Source of the DNA: Dehalococcoidia bacterium
GTDB taxonomy: Bacteria; Chloroflexota; Dehalococcoidia; Bin125
Assembly (NCBI GenBank): GCA_022825265.1
Contig: JAJDXE010000010.1
Coordinates: 372,001 to 436,000 of the forward strand
Length of the DNA: 64,000 nucleotides
Reading direction: 5' to 3'
Shown here: positions 16,144 through 25,014 of the stretch, piece after piece
How positions within the stretch are numbered: position 1 is the first letter of the stretch
How the letters are laid out: each line of letters starts with the position of its first letter
Translations under genes and position numbers: made by a program
Notes under the pieces: generated by a model
The model's input: the letters and a program-made list of their open reading frames with translations, nothing else
What the model was told of the DNA's origin: nothing
The model's database searches: none

Positions 16144-16899
16144 TTACGTGCTGGCGGCGATGGCCTGGGTGATGGCGAGGAAGGCATCGGCATTGAGTGC
16201 GGCTCCGCCGACGAGCGCGCCGTCGACGTCCGGCTGGGCCATGAAGTCGGCGATGTTGCCCGGATTGACCGAGCCGCCGTAGAGAATCCGAACCCCGTCG
16301 GCGATTTCCGAGCCGAGCTTGTCGGCGACGACCGAGCGGATATGGCTACAGGCTGATTGCGCCTCGTCCGGCGTCGCGGCTTTCCCCGTCCCGATCGCCC
16401 AGACTGGCTCGTAGGCAATCACCAGACCAGCCGGCGCCGGGTCGTCGCCGAGCGCGATCCCGACCTGTCGGGTCAACACGGCCTTGGTCCGGTTGTTCTC
16501 CTGCTCCGCATCCGACTCGCCGACACAGAGAATCGGCGTCAGTCCGTGTTCCTCGGCGGTGCGCAGCTTGAGCGCGAGGGCCTGGTCGTCTTCGCAGAAG
16601 AACTGGCGACGCTCCGAGTGGCCGAGGATGACCCAGTCGGCGACCTCGGCCAGTTGGACCGGCGAAACCTCGCCTGTGAACGCGCCCGAGGGCTGCGTGT
16701 GCATGTTTTGTCCGGCGATATGGACATCGGTGCCGCACCAGAAATCCCAGACCAAGGGGAGCTGAGTGAAGCTCGGCGAGAGCACGACATCGACGCCTTC
16801 GATCGCATCGATTCCGGCCAGTCCGCGGCACAGCGCCCGCGCCTCGGTATTGGTCCCGTTCATCTTCCAGTTGCCGGCCGCGATCGGAGTTCTGGCCAT
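16144..16899 (-). CDS. tpiA: triosephosphate isomerase
   Basis: A 251-residue TIM-barrel enzyme interconverting dihydroxyacetone phosphate and glyceraldehyde-3-phosphate. Catalytic residues are present: Asn10 and Lys12 (GNWKMNG), His94 (GHSERR) and Glu164 (YEPVWAIG), followed by the flexible loop and the phosphate-binding YGGSVN. The start codon shares one base with the pgk stop, so the two glycolytic genes are translationally coupled. Confidence 0.97.
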   Translation of the reverse strand: MARTPIAAGNWKMNGTNTEARALCRGLAGIDAIEGVDVVLSPSFTQLPLVWDFWCGTDVHIAGQNMHTQPSGAFTGEVSPVQLAEVADWVILGHSERRQFFCEDDQALALKLRTAEEHGLTPILCVGESDAEQENNRTKAVLTRQVGIALGDDPAPAGLVIAYEPVWAIGTGKAATPDEAQSACSHIRSVVADKLGSEIADGVRILYGGSVNPGNIADFMAQPDVDGALVGGAALNADAFLAITQAIAAST

Positions 16900-18125
16900 C
16901 AGTCGTCCTCCTCGTCATCCTGCGCGTCCCTCGGCTCAGCGTCGGGCAGCACCGCGATCCCGGGTAAATCCAGTCCCTGCAGATACTCCAGCGCCGCGCC
17001 GCCGCCGGTCGAGACGTGCGACATCTTGTTCGTCAGCCGGAACTGCGCCACGGCCGCCGCTGTTTCACCGCCGCAGATCACCGTTGTTGCGTCCTCCAGC
17101 TTGGACAGCGCCTCGGCCATCGCCCGAGTCCCGCCTGAGAACGCCTCGCGCTCGAACAGGCCCAGCGGACCGTTCCAGACGACCGTGTCGCACTCCTTGA
17201 CCGCCTCGGTGAACGCCTCAACAGTCGCCGGTCCGACATCGAGAATCTGCCAGTCGTCGGGCAAGTCTTCCTCGCCCAGCACCAATGGCTTCGCCCGAGG
17301 CGGCTCATCGGCTCCGTGCGCGATCACACAGTCGGTGGGGATCAACAGGTTGCAGTTCTCATCCTGGGCGATCGCCGTGATCTCATTGGCCGACTCGACC
17401 ATATCCTGCTCCAGTAAGGAGGCTCCCGTCGGCAGCCCTCGAGCCAGCAGGAATGTGTTGGCCATCGCGCCGCCGATCGCGATCACATCGGAAATCTCCG
17501 ATAGTCGCTCGAGCAAGCCCAGCTTGTCCGAGACCTTCGCACCGCCGCAGACGAATCCCAGCTTGCCTGCCTGGCCGTTCCTGATCGGCTCCAGCGCGGC
17601 AATCTCTCGATCCAGCAGTAGGCCGCCGGCCGACGGCATCATCCTGGCCACCGCGTGCGTCGAGGCGTGCGCGCGGTGCGCTGCGCCGAAGGCGTCGTTG
17701 ACGTAGACATCGGCGAGATCGGCTAGCTGAGCCGCGAAATCGTCGTCGTTCTCCTCTTCCTCTTCGTGGAAGCGGAGATTCTGCAGCACCATCACCTCGC
17801 CGGCCTTGAGCTCGGCCGACATCTGAGTGGCGACATCGCCGATGCAGTCGGGCGCCATGCGCACGTTCATCCGCAGCGTTCGCGCGAGCCGCACCGCGAC
17901 AGGGGTCAGGTCATAGGTCGGATTGCGTTCGCCTTTTGGACGGCCGAGATGCGAGCAGACGACGACCGAAGCGCCCTGTTCGAGCGCGTACTTGACCGTC
18001 GGCGCAGCGGCGCGGATGCGCGTGTCGTCGAGCACTCGCCCGCCGTCCATGGGGACGTTCAGGTCGAGACGCAAGAGGACTCGCTTCCCGGCCAGATCCA
18101 GGTCGCGAATCGAGACTTTAGTCAT
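16899..18125 (-). CDS. pgk: phosphoglycerate kinase
   Basis: A 408-residue two-domain kinase making ATP from 1,3-bisphosphoglycerate. RLDLNVPM, SHLGRPKG and the N-terminal arginines bind the substrate; GGAKVSDKLG, NGPLGLFE and CGGETAAAV form the nucleotide domain. The C-terminus ends in an acidic tail (DAQDDEEDD) beyond the usual family end. It is 49 bp after rpiB and coupled to tpiA by a one-base overlap. Confidence 0.97.
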   Translation of the reverse strand: MTKVSIRDLDLAGKRVLLRLDLNVPMDGGRVLDDTRIRAAAPTVKYALEQGASVVVCSHLGRPKGERNPTYDLTPVAVRLARTLRMNVRMAPDCIGDVATQMSAELKAGEVMVLQNLRFHEEEEENDDDFAAQLADLADVYVNDAFGAAHRAHASTHAVARMMPSAGGLLLDREIAALEPIRNGQAGKLGFVCGGAKVSDKLGLLERLSEISDVIAIGGAMANTFLLARGLPTGASLLEQDMVESANEITAIAQDENCNLLIPTDCVIAHGADEPPRAKPLVLGEEDLPDDWQILDVGPATVEAFTEAVKECDTVVWNGPLGLFEREAFSGGTRAMAEALSKLEDATTVICGGETAAAVAQFRLTNKMSHVSTGGGAALEYLQGLDLPGIAVLPDAEPRDAQDDEEDD

Positions 18126-18174
18126 CGTGATTCAATCCAAGGTCGCGAGCCTGAGCCGCCGGCGCGAGGGGCGA

Positions 18175-18714
18175 TCAGGCCATCGGAGAGAACTCGGGCT
18201 CGGCCTGTCGTTCGTTGCCTTCGTCCAAGGGAGCACCGTGCGTTTCGCCAGGGAGTTCGCTGGGAGGTTCGGAGTGCTTCGCCTCAACCGCGGCCAGCTT
18301 GGCCAGCCGACGGACGTGCCGGCCGCCTTCGAACTCGGCCTCGACGAACGCGTCGACGATCTCGCCAGCGAGCGCATGACCTGTGACGTAGGAACCGAGC
18401 GCGAGGACGTTGCAGTCGGTGTGCTGCCGAGCGCGGCGAGCCGACCAGGTGTCGGTGCACAAGGCAGCGCGCGCGCCATTGACCTTGTTCGCGGCGATGC
18501 TGACGCCGACGCCGTTCGAGCAGACTACGATGCCGAGCTGGTGCTGACCGTCGACGACGGCCTCGGCCAGGGGAGCGGCGATGTCGGCATAATCGGTCGG
18601 GTCGGTGGACGCGGGACCGAAATCTCGGACCTGATGGCCCTGGCCGGTCAGCCGATCTCGGAGTCGTTCCTTCAGCTCAAACCCGGCATGGTCGCTGCCA
18701 ATCGCGATACGCAC
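18175..18714 (-). CDS. rpiB: ribose-5-phosphate isomerase B
   Basis: A 179-residue RpiB/LacAB-family sugar phosphate isomerase of the pentose phosphate pathway. IGSDHAGFELK at the N-terminus, Cys65 in VVCSNGVGVSIAANK and the LALGSYVTG stretch are the family pattern. The last 30 residues form a low-complexity Glu/Pro-rich tail not needed for the fold. It starts 24 bp after the tsaC-like gene and precedes pgk in the same unit. Confidence 0.93.
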   Translation of the reverse strand: MRIAIGSDHAGFELKERLRDRLTGQGHQVRDFGPASTDPTDYADIAAPLAEAVVDGQHQLGIVVCSNGVGVSIAANKVNGARAALCTDTWSARRARQHTDCNVLALGSYVTGHALAGEIVDAFVEAEFEGGRHVRRLAKLAAVEAKHSEPPSELPGETHGAPLDEGNERQAEPEFSPMA

Positions 18715-18738
18715 GTGCTCTCACCCCGTTCCAACTGC

Positions 18739-19407
18739 TTAGGAAACCGAGTCTGTATCGGAGAGTCCCCAATGCTGCATCAGCAGCTCTCCGAGCTTCG
18801 CACTGAGCATCGGCCCACGACGCAAGACGCGCGGTACCAGGCCCGTGCAGTCCAAGATAGTAGAGGCCGTACCCGCAGGCATCACCCCTGCTTCGCTCAG
18901 TATGTGAAGTGATTCACTATCCGAAACGGCATTGACCCCCGAGGCGAACTGGCGGCGTACATCGTCCGACGTCAGCGACGCCGGTTGGCCATGAATGTTG
19001 GCCGATGTGCCCGTCAGCGGCGCATCGAGCAGGTCCAGCGCCGCCGTCGCGACCGGATGATCGGGAATCCGCAACGCCACCGTTCCGCCATCCACCGCCC
19101 GAGTCGACCAGTCGCTCCGCTTGTTGACGATCAGCGTCACCGCGCCCGGCCAGGCTGACTCCGCCAGCGCCATCACGCGCTCTTCCAGCGGCTCAGCGAT
19201 CTCCGCCAGATGCTCGCGCCAGCGGGCCGGGGGCAGGAAGACCGGCAGATTCTCACCGCCGGGACGTCGCTTGAGCCGAAACACCGACGCCACCGCCTGA
19301 TCGTCTGTGGCGACGGCGCTGAGCGCGTACTGCGTGTCCGTCGGCAGGGCGACCACCCCGCTGCGGCGCAAATGATCAACTGCCTGAGCAAGTTCACCAT
19401 TCAACAT
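18739..19407 (-). CDS. L-threonylcarbamoyladenylate synthase (Sua5/YwlC/YrdC)
   Basis: A 222-residue YrdC-domain protein that makes threonylcarbamoyl-AMP for the universal t6A37 tRNA modification. Signature segments are PTDTQYAL (22-29), KRRPGGENLPVFL (46-58), the GAVTLIV strand, TVALRIPDHP and TSANIHGQPA. The long C-terminal Sua5 domain is absent, so it is YrdC/TsaC-sized. The start ATG at 19407 has a TATGCT element six bases upstream. It heads a minus-strand run through hflX and is divergent from guaA with only 33 bp between start codons. Confidence 0.92.
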   Translation of the reverse strand: MLNGELAQAVDHLRRSGVVALPTDTQYALSAVATDDQAVASVFRLKRRPGGENLPVFLPPARWREHLAEIAEPLEERVMALAESAWPGAVTLIVNKRSDWSTRAVDGGTVALRIPDHPVATAALDLLDAPLTGTSANIHGQPASLTSDDVRRQFASGVNAVSDSESLHILSEAGVMPAGTASTILDCTGLVPRVLRRGPMLSAKLGELLMQHWGLSDTDSVS

Positions 19408-19413
19408 GGATGC

Positions 19414-19419
19414 AGCATA
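19414..19419 (-). promoter_or_regulatory. -10 element for the tsaC-rpiB-pgk operon, leaderless
   Basis: TATGCT on the minus strand with six bases to the ATG at 19407. It lies ten bases from the plus-strand element of guaA, so the two promoters are back to back. Confidence 0.5.
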
Positions 19420-19428
19420 CTCCGCGCG

Positions 19429-19434
19429 TATCAT
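19429..19434 (+). promoter_or_regulatory. -10 element for guaA, leaderless
   Basis: TATCAT followed by six bases and the GTG start of guaA at 19441. No ribosome-binding sequence is present. Confidence 0.5.
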
Positions 19435-19440
19435 TATGAC

Positions 19441-21009
19441 GTGCAGTCCGTCGAATCCCAGCACGAATCGATCGTCATCGTCGATCTCGGTTCGCAGACC
19501 GCGATGCTGATCGCGCGGCGTATCCGAGAGCTCAACGTCTACTGCGAGTTGGTCCCGCCGACCGCCTCCTGGGACCGCATCCGCGAACTCAATCCGCGAG
19601 GCGTCATCCTGAGCGGCGGACCGGCCAGCGTCCACGACGACGGCGCGCCGGTCGCGCCCGACTGGGCCCTCGATGGACGCATGCCGGTGCTCGGCATCTG
19701 CTACGGCATGCAGACCATGGCCAACCAGCTCGGCGGACGAGTCGAGAGCGGCAGCGAGCGAGAGTTCGGCGCCGCCCACATCTATCCCAACGACGAGTCC
19801 GCGCTGCTCGAGCACCTGCCCCGTCCAATGCCCGTCTGGATGTCGCACGGCGACCGGGTTGACCAGATGCCCAACGGCTTCCGCACTCTGGCCGGCACCG
19901 ACAGCATCCCGATCGCCGCCATGGGCGACGACGCCAATCGCTTCGGCATCCAATTCCACCCTGAGGTCGTGCATACCCCGCACGGACTCCACCTGCTCAG
20001 CAACTTCGTCTACGAGATCTGCCGCTGCTCCGGAGACTGGGACGCCGCCCATTTCATCACCGAGACCGTCGCCGAGATCCGCGAACAGGTGGGCGCAAAC
20101 CACGTGATCTGCGGTCTCTCAGGCGGCGTCGATTCCTCCGTCGCCGCCGCTCTCGTCCACCGAGCGGTTGGTGATCAGCTCACCTGCATCTACGTCGACA
20201 ACGGCCTGATGCGCCTCGGCGAGACCGAGCAGGTCGTCGACACCTTCGAGCGCAACATGCACATGAACCTGCGCGTCGCCCGCTCGGGCGACCTGTTCCT
20301 GGAGGAACTGGCCGGTGTCGACGATCCAGAGACCAAGCGCAAGCGGATCGGCGAGACGTTCATCTCGGTGTTCGAGGAGACCGCGATCGAGATCGCCAGA
20401 AACGACCACGGCGTTGACTATCTCGTTCAGGGCACGACTTACCCGGACGTCGTTGAGAGCGCAGGCTCCGGCCACGGCTCGGCGACGGCGATGATCAAGT
20501 CGCACCACAACGTCGGCGGCTTGCCCGATGATCTGCGCTTCGAGCTGATCGAACCGCTCCGCCACCTGTTCAAGGACGAGGTGCGGGAGGTCGGGCGGGA
20601 ACTCGGCTTGCCCGAGGAGATCGTCGGCCGACAACCTTATCCCGGACCCGGCCTCGCGATTCGCATCATCGGACCGGTCACCCACGAGAAGGTGCGCGTG
20701 CTCCAGCTCGCCGACGCCGTCGTGATGGACGAGGTTCGCGAGGCCGGCCTCTACGACGAACTCTGGCAATCGTTCGCCATCCTGACCGACACACGGACCG
20801 TCGGGGTCCAGGGGGACGCCCGCACCTACGGCTGGGTCTGCGCGCTGCGAGCCGTCACCGCCGACGACGCCATGACCGCCGACTGGGCCCGGATTCCGTA
20901 CGACGTGCTCGGCACGATCGCCAACCGGATCGTCAACGAGATCCCAGAGATCAACCGGGTCGTCTACGACATCACCTCCAAACCGCCCGGCACCATCGAG
21001 TGGGAGTGA
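19441..21009 (+). CDS. guaA: GMP synthase (glutamine-hydrolysing)
   Basis: A 522-residue two-domain enzyme converting XMP to GMP. The N-terminal class I glutamine amidotransferase has Cys87 in GICYGMQ and FGIQFHPEV with the His of the triad. The ATP-pyrophosphatase domain starts with GLSGGVDSS, and the C-terminal dimerisation domain has QPYPGPGLAIRI and ends TSKPPGTIEWE, as in other GuaA proteins. The start is GTG 19441, giving a length like that of E. coli GuaA; the reading frame stays open upstream but without similarity. It leads a purine cluster. Confidence 0.97.
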   Translation: MQSVESQHESIVIVDLGSQTAMLIARRIRELNVYCELVPPTASWDRIRELNPRGVILSGGPASVHDDGAPVAPDWALDGRMPVLGICYGMQTMANQLGGRVESGSEREFGAAHIYPNDESALLEHLPRPMPVWMSHGDRVDQMPNGFRTLAGTDSIPIAAMGDDANRFGIQFHPEVVHTPHGLHLLSNFVYEICRCSGDWDAAHFITETVAEIREQVGANHVICGLSGGVDSSVAAALVHRAVGDQLTCIYVDNGLMRLGETEQVVDTFERNMHMNLRVARSGDLFLEELAGVDDPETKRKRIGETFISVFEETAIEIARNDHGVDYLVQGTTYPDVVESAGSGHGSATAMIKSHHNVGGLPDDLRFELIEPLRHLFKDEVREVGRELGLPEEIVGRQPYPGPGLAIRIIGPVTHEKVRVLQLADAVVMDEVREAGLYDELWQSFAILTDTRTVGVQGDARTYGWVCALRAVTADDAMTADWARIPYDVLGTIANRIVNEIPEINRVVYDITSKPPGTIEWE

Positions 21010-21455
21010 CCAGCTTGATCATCACCATCTGCATGAGCATGTCCCTCCGCCAGCGGCTGCCCGACATCTGCCGCGTTCTCGAAGCGGCCGGGCATGAGGT
21101 CCTCACCCCCGTCGACACCCGCGAGTTCGACTACGAGGGGGCTGACGACCTTGAGCGGGCTGAGCTGAAGCGCGACAAGGACCTGATCCGCACCCACTAC
21201 GAGAAGATCAAGGTGTGCGACGCGATCCTGGTGCTGAACGAAGACCTGCCCGGCAAGCTGCGCTACATCGGCGGCAACAGCTTCCTTGAGATGGGCTTCG
21301 CCCATGTGCTGGACATCCCGATCTACCTGATGCAGGACGTACCGGAGTCGCCCTACCGCTCCGAGATGCTGGCCATGGACCCGATCGTGCTGCACGGCGA
21401 CCTGACTCGGATTCCTACTCATGCGCCCACGTCCATTTCTGCGGCGGTGAGATAG
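21006..21455 (+). CDS. conserved protein, nucleoside 2-deoxyribosyltransferase-like fold (function unknown)
   Basis: About 149 residues from GTG 21006, which overlaps the guaA stop (GTGA); TTG 21015 and ATG 21033 are alternatives. The layout is ITICMSMSLRQRLPDICRVLEAAGHEV, then LIRTHYEKIKVCDAILVLN, then YIGGNSFLEMGFAHVLDIPIYLM. This resembles proteins of unknown function in bacteria and archaea related to the nucleoside deoxyribosyltransferase/TIR-like Rossmann fold, in which the D-A-I-L-V and G-G-N-xxxEMGFA parts form the nucleotide pocket. Sitting between guaA and purD, it may act on a nucleoside or nucleotide (inference). Confidence 0.72.
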   Translation: MTSLIITICMSMSLRQRLPDICRVLEAAGHEVLTPVDTREFDYEGADDLERAELKRDKDLIRTHYEKIKVCDAILVLNEDLPGKLRYIGGNSFLEMGFAHVLDIPIYLMQDVPESPYRSEMLAMDPIVLHGDLTRIPTHAPTSISAAVR

Positions 21456-21458
21456 CCT
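21453..21458 (+). promoter_or_regulatory. -10 element before purD, leaderless
   Basis: TAGCCT, overlapping the stop codon of the upstream gene, six bases before the purD ATG at 21465. It suggests purD can be transcribed separately from guaA. Confidence 0.45.
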
Positions 21459-21464
21459 CGCAGC

Positions 21465-22730
21465 ATGCGAGTCCTGATTGTTGGCGGCGGTGGTCGCGAG
21501 CATGCGCTGGCCTGGAAGCTGGCTCAATCGCCTCGCTGCGAGGCCGTGTTTGCCGCGCCCGGCAACGCCGGGACGGCAGAGCTGGGCGAGAACCTGAAGA
21601 TTCACGATTCCGACATCGACGGCATCTGCGCGGCGGCGGCGGAGCGGCGGATTGACCTCGTGGTTGTCGGACCTGAGGCGCCGCTTGCGGCAGGTCTGGT
21701 GGATGCGCTGAGCGAGCGGGGCATCCTTGCGTTTGGACCCTCGCAGTCGGCGGCGCGGGTCGAGTCGTCGAAGTGGTTTGCCAAGTCGGTGATGCAGGCG
21801 GCGGGCGTGCCCCATGCGGGCGGCGAGCTGTTCGACTCTGCCCAGGCGGCGCACAAGTGGTTGGAGATTCTCGGACCCGACGATCTGCCGGTGCTCAAGG
21901 CCGACGGGCTGGCGGCGGGCAAGGGAGTGATCGTCCCCGACCACATCGACGATGCGCACGCCGCCATCGATGAGATGTTTGCCGGCGCGTTTGGCTCTGC
22001 CGGTGAGCGCGTCGTGATCGAGGATCGGCTGTCGGGGATGGAGGCCTCGGCGATGGCGATTGTCTCTGGGACCGACATCTTGCCGCTGCCGCTGAGCTGC
22101 GACTACAAGCGGATCATGGATGGCGACCAGGGCCCCAATACCGGCGGCATGGGCGTCTACGCGCCGCCAGGTTTTGTTGGCGAGGCCGAGGATGTCTTCA
22201 GTTCCATCCACCGGCCCGTCGTCGAGCAGATGGCGGCCGACGGCTGCGAGTTCCGTGGCCTGCTCTACGCCGGCCTGATGATCGACGACGGCGCTCTGAG
22301 CGTGCTCGAGTTCAATGCCCGCTTCGGCGATCCCGAGACCCAGGCCGTCCTGCCGCTGCTGGACGGTGATCTGCTGCCGGTGCTTGAGGCGTCAGCGCGG
22401 GGCGACGCTCTGCCGCGCGATGCGATCTCGCACTCGGGCCAGGCCTCGGTCAGCGTCGCGATCGTGAGCGGCGGCTACCCCGGCCCCTACGAGACCGGCA
22501 AGCCGATCCATGGTCTGGATGCCGTCGATGATTCGGTCGACGTCTTTCACGCCGGCACCGCGATCGACGATGATGGACGGACCCTCACGGCGGGCGGACG
22601 TGTGCTCGCCGTGACCGCCGTCGCCGATACGCTGGCGGCAGCTCGGGGCATTGCCTACGACAACGTCCGTCGGATCAGATTCGATGGCTCCTTTCAGCGA
22701 ACCGATATTGCCCTCAGAGAACTGTCCTGA
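21465..22730 (+). CDS. purD: phosphoribosylamine-glycine ligase
   Basis: A 421-residue ATP-grasp enzyme for the second step of de novo purine synthesis. VLIVGGGGREHALAWKL at the N-terminus, VLKADGLAAGKGV in the ATP-grasp domain, the MNTGGMG-like stretch (here NTGGMGVYAPP) and EFNARFGDPETQ are standard. Length is normal. It lies nine bases after the preceding unknown gene, among purB, guaA, purC and purS. Confidence 0.97.
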   Translation: MRVLIVGGGGREHALAWKLAQSPRCEAVFAAPGNAGTAELGENLKIHDSDIDGICAAAAERRIDLVVVGPEAPLAAGLVDALSERGILAFGPSQSAARVESSKWFAKSVMQAAGVPHAGGELFDSAQAAHKWLEILGPDDLPVLKADGLAAGKGVIVPDHIDDAHAAIDEMFAGAFGSAGERVVIEDRLSGMEASAMAIVSGTDILPLPLSCDYKRIMDGDQGPNTGGMGVYAPPGFVGEAEDVFSSIHRPVVEQMAADGCEFRGLLYAGLMIDDGALSVLEFNARFGDPETQAVLPLLDGDLLPVLEASARGDALPRDAISHSGQASVSVAIVSGGYPGPYETGKPIHGLDAVDDSVDVFHAGTAIDDDGRTLTAGGRVLAVTAVADTLAAARGIAYDNVRRIRFDGSFQRTDIALRELS

Positions 22731-22742
22731 GAGAGGTATGAG

Positions 22743-23090
22743 ATGACGACCCGCACGATCAAACCGAACCTGCAGGCGCACGACGACGTGGCGCCGATCG
22801 AGATGTTCCCCGGCGTCTCGCGACGCACGTTGAATGCGGGCGAGCGCACCTCGATCCACGAGATCCAGATCGCCGCAGGCTGCGTCGTGCCGATGCACAC
22901 GCATCCGCACGAGCAGATCGGGTACCTGGTCAAGGGGCGCGTCCGCTTCGAGCTCGGCGACGAGACGAAGGAGCTCTCGGCCGGCGACTCGTGGATCATT
23001 CCCTCCGAGGTCCCGCACGAGGTGACCGCGCTTGAGGACGCCGTTGCGCTCGACATCTTCTCCCCCGCCCGCGAGGAGTACATCCCCTGA
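22743..23090 (+). CDS. cupin-domain protein
   Basis: A 115-residue single-domain cupin. The metal ligands are visible in cupin motif 1 (MHTHPHEQIGYLVKG) and motif 2 (PSEVPHEVTAL). A GAGAGG ribosome-binding sequence precedes the ATG. Small cupins of this kind may be isomerases, dioxygenases or sugar-binding sensors, and the sequence does not decide. It is wedged between purD and purB, with its stop overlapping the purB start by one base, so a link to purine synthesis is possible but unproven. Confidence 0.85.
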   Translation: MTTRTIKPNLQAHDDVAPIEMFPGVSRRTLNAGERTSIHEIQIAAGCVVPMHTHPHEQIGYLVKGRVRFELGDETKELSAGDSWIIPSEVPHEVTALEDAVALDIFSPAREEYIP

Positions 23091-24382
23091 TGATCCCCCG
23101 TTACCAACGCGCGGAAATGGCCGCGCTCTGGACCGATGACGCCAAGTGGCGGCGCTGGCTCGATGTCGAGATCGCCGTCGTCAACGCCTGGGCCGACGAG
23201 GGCGTCGTGCCCCGCGAGGACGCCGAACTCGTCGCCGCCAACGCCGGCTACAACGTCTCCGACATCGACCGTTACCAGGCCGAAGTCCACCACGACACCC
23301 TCGCCTTCCTCCATTCCGTCGCCGATACCCTCGGCCCCGAGTCGCGCTGGGTCCACCACGGACTGACCACCTCCGACGTCTGGGACACCGCCTCCGCCCT
23401 CCAGATCCGCGACGCCGCGCGGATCATCGAAGACGACCTCGAGCGACTCGAAGCATCGATCACGAAGCGCGCCGTCGAACACAAGCACACGCTCTGCATT
23501 GGCCGCACGCACGGGATCCACGGCGAGCCGACCACATTCGGTCTCAAGCTGGCCAGCTGGGTCGATGAGACCCGCCGCAACCGACGGCGTTTGGCCGACG
23601 CGATCGAGTCGGTCGCCGTCGGCAAGATCTCCGGCGCCGTCGGCACCCACGCGACCGTCCCGCCGCACATCGAGGAGCGCGTCTGCCGCGAGCTCGGACT
23701 CGGCGTCGAGGCGATCTCGACCCAGGTCGTCCAGCGCGACCGGCATGCGTACTTCCTCTCCACCCTGGCCGTCATCGCCGCTTCGCTGGAGCGCTTCGCC
23801 ACCGAAATCCGCCATCTCCAGCGAACCGAAGTCCGCGAGGTCCGCGAGCCGTTCGCCGAGGGCCAGGCCGGCTCCTCGGCCATGCCGCACAAGCGCAACC
23901 CGGAGAAGGCCGAGCGCGTCTGCGGCCTCGCCAGAACAATCCGCGCCAACGCTCTGACCGCGCTGGAGAACGTCGCCCTCTGGCACGAGCGAGACATTTC
24001 CCACACCTCCGCCGAGCGCATCGCCGTCCCCGACGCCTGCTTCGCCCTCGACTACATCACCGACATGCTCGCCTGGATCATCGACGGCCTCGTCATCGAC
24101 GCCGACCGAATGCAGGTCAACCTCGAATCCTCCTACGGCCTGATCTACAGCCAGCGAGTCATGCTCGCGCTGACCGAAGCCGGAGTCGGCCGCGACGACG
24201 CCTACAAGCGAGTCCAGTCCTACGCCATGCAAGCCTGGGACGAAGGCATCCAGTTCCGAGACCTGATTGAGCACGACGAAGTGATCACCACAGCCCTCGA
24301 TCGCAAATCAATGGACGCCGTCTTCGACCCCGGCTACTTCACCCAGCACATCGACGCCTCTTTCGCCCGCCTGGGGTTGTAG
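23090..24382 (+). CDS. purB: adenylosuccinate lyase
   Basis: A 430-residue fumarase/aspartase-superfamily lyase acting twice in purine synthesis, on SAICAR and adenylosuccinate. HDTLAFLHSVAD and HHGLTTSDVWDT precede the catalytic His region, GRTHGIHGEP follows, and the superfamily signature GSSAMPHKRNPEK is complete. Length is normal. It is coupled to the cupin gene by a TGATG overlap and is the last gene of the guaA-purB run; the following 320 bp contain a repeat. Confidence 0.96.
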   Translation: MIPRYQRAEMAALWTDDAKWRRWLDVEIAVVNAWADEGVVPREDAELVAANAGYNVSDIDRYQAEVHHDTLAFLHSVADTLGPESRWVHHGLTTSDVWDTASALQIRDAARIIEDDLERLEASITKRAVEHKHTLCIGRTHGIHGEPTTFGLKLASWVDETRRNRRRLADAIESVAVGKISGAVGTHATVPPHIEERVCRELGLGVEAISTQVVQRDRHAYFLSTLAVIAASLERFATEIRHLQRTEVREVREPFAEGQAGSSAMPHKRNPEKAERVCGLARTIRANALTALENVALWHERDISHTSAERIAVPDACFALDYITDMLAWIIDGLVIDADRMQVNLESSYGLIYSQRVMLALTEAGVGRDDAYKRVQSYAMQAWDEGIQFRDLIEHDEVITTALDRKSMDAVFDPGYFTQHIDASFARLGL

Positions 24383-24423
24383 CGCCCCATCCCGACCCCC
24401 CAGGTGAACGCCGTCCCCCTCCC

Positions 24424-24590
24424 CTTCCGATGCCCCGCGCTCTGACGCCGGGCCCAGGCCTCCAAACTCCGCCAGGGCGACCACGGCCCGCCTTCTCGCT
24501 CCCCGCAGCCCGCCCTCCCAATTTTCTCCCCCGCTCCGCGGGGGAGATGTCACGAAGTGACAGAGGGGGTCCCCCCGACGCCGGCCCAGG
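24424..24590. repeat. palindromic repeat, copy A (left flank of the toxin-antitoxin pair)
   Basis: The 320-bp gap after purB holds a copy of an element repeated at 25389-25580 in the same orientation. A core of about 60 bp (24514-24573) is identical in both. It contains a 10-bp perfect hairpin (24526-24535 with 24539-24548) and a second, TGTCAC-GAA-GTGACA (24549-24563). Outer parts, starting CTTCCGATGCCCCG, are similar but diverged. No gene is seen in this gap. Confidence 0.8.
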
Positions 24591-24702
24591 AAGGGCGGGC
24601 TTCGCTCTCGGGGAGAGGCGGAAGCCGGGTGTGAGGACCCCACCGACTACAGCCCGAAACGACTACGCTGGACCCGTCGAATTCGGAGCAGGGGCCTGAA
24701 CC

Positions 24703-25014
24703 GTGATTGCGCTGATCGACCAGCACCTCGACGAACTCTCCGAGCTCTGCCGCCAATACCAGGTGGCTCGGCTCGACCTGTTCGGCTCGGCAGCCACCGC
24801 CGACTTCGACCCAGCCTCCAGCGACCTCGACTTCATCGTCGCCTATCAACCGCACGCCGATCCCGACCCATGGTTCCGCAAACACCTGGAACTGCAGGCC
24901 GCACTGGCAGAGCTGTTCGACCGCCCAGTTGATCTCGTGATCGAGCAGCCGTTCAGGAACCCCTACTTCGCCGAGGCCGTCGAACAGACGCGGACTCTGC
25001 TCTATGCCGCCTAG
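24703..25014 (+). CDS. mntA: MntA-type minimal nucleotidyltransferase antitoxin
   Basis: A 103-residue minimal nucleotidyltransferase. The motif FGSAATADFDPASSDLDF contains Gly28-Ser29 and the metal-binding Asp41 and Asp43 (GS...DxD). The start is GTG 24703. In characterised MntA/HepT pairs, MntA adds AMP groups to the HepT toxin and blocks its RNase activity. The next gene overlaps by 11 bp and encodes a HEPN protein with the target motif, so the pair looks complete. It is isolated from its neighbours by repeats on both sides. Confidence 0.9.
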   Translation: MIALIDQHLDELSELCRQYQVARLDLFGSAATADFDPASSDLDFIVAYQPHADPDPWFRKHLELQAALAELFDRPVDLVIEQPFRNPYFAEAVEQTRTLLYAA

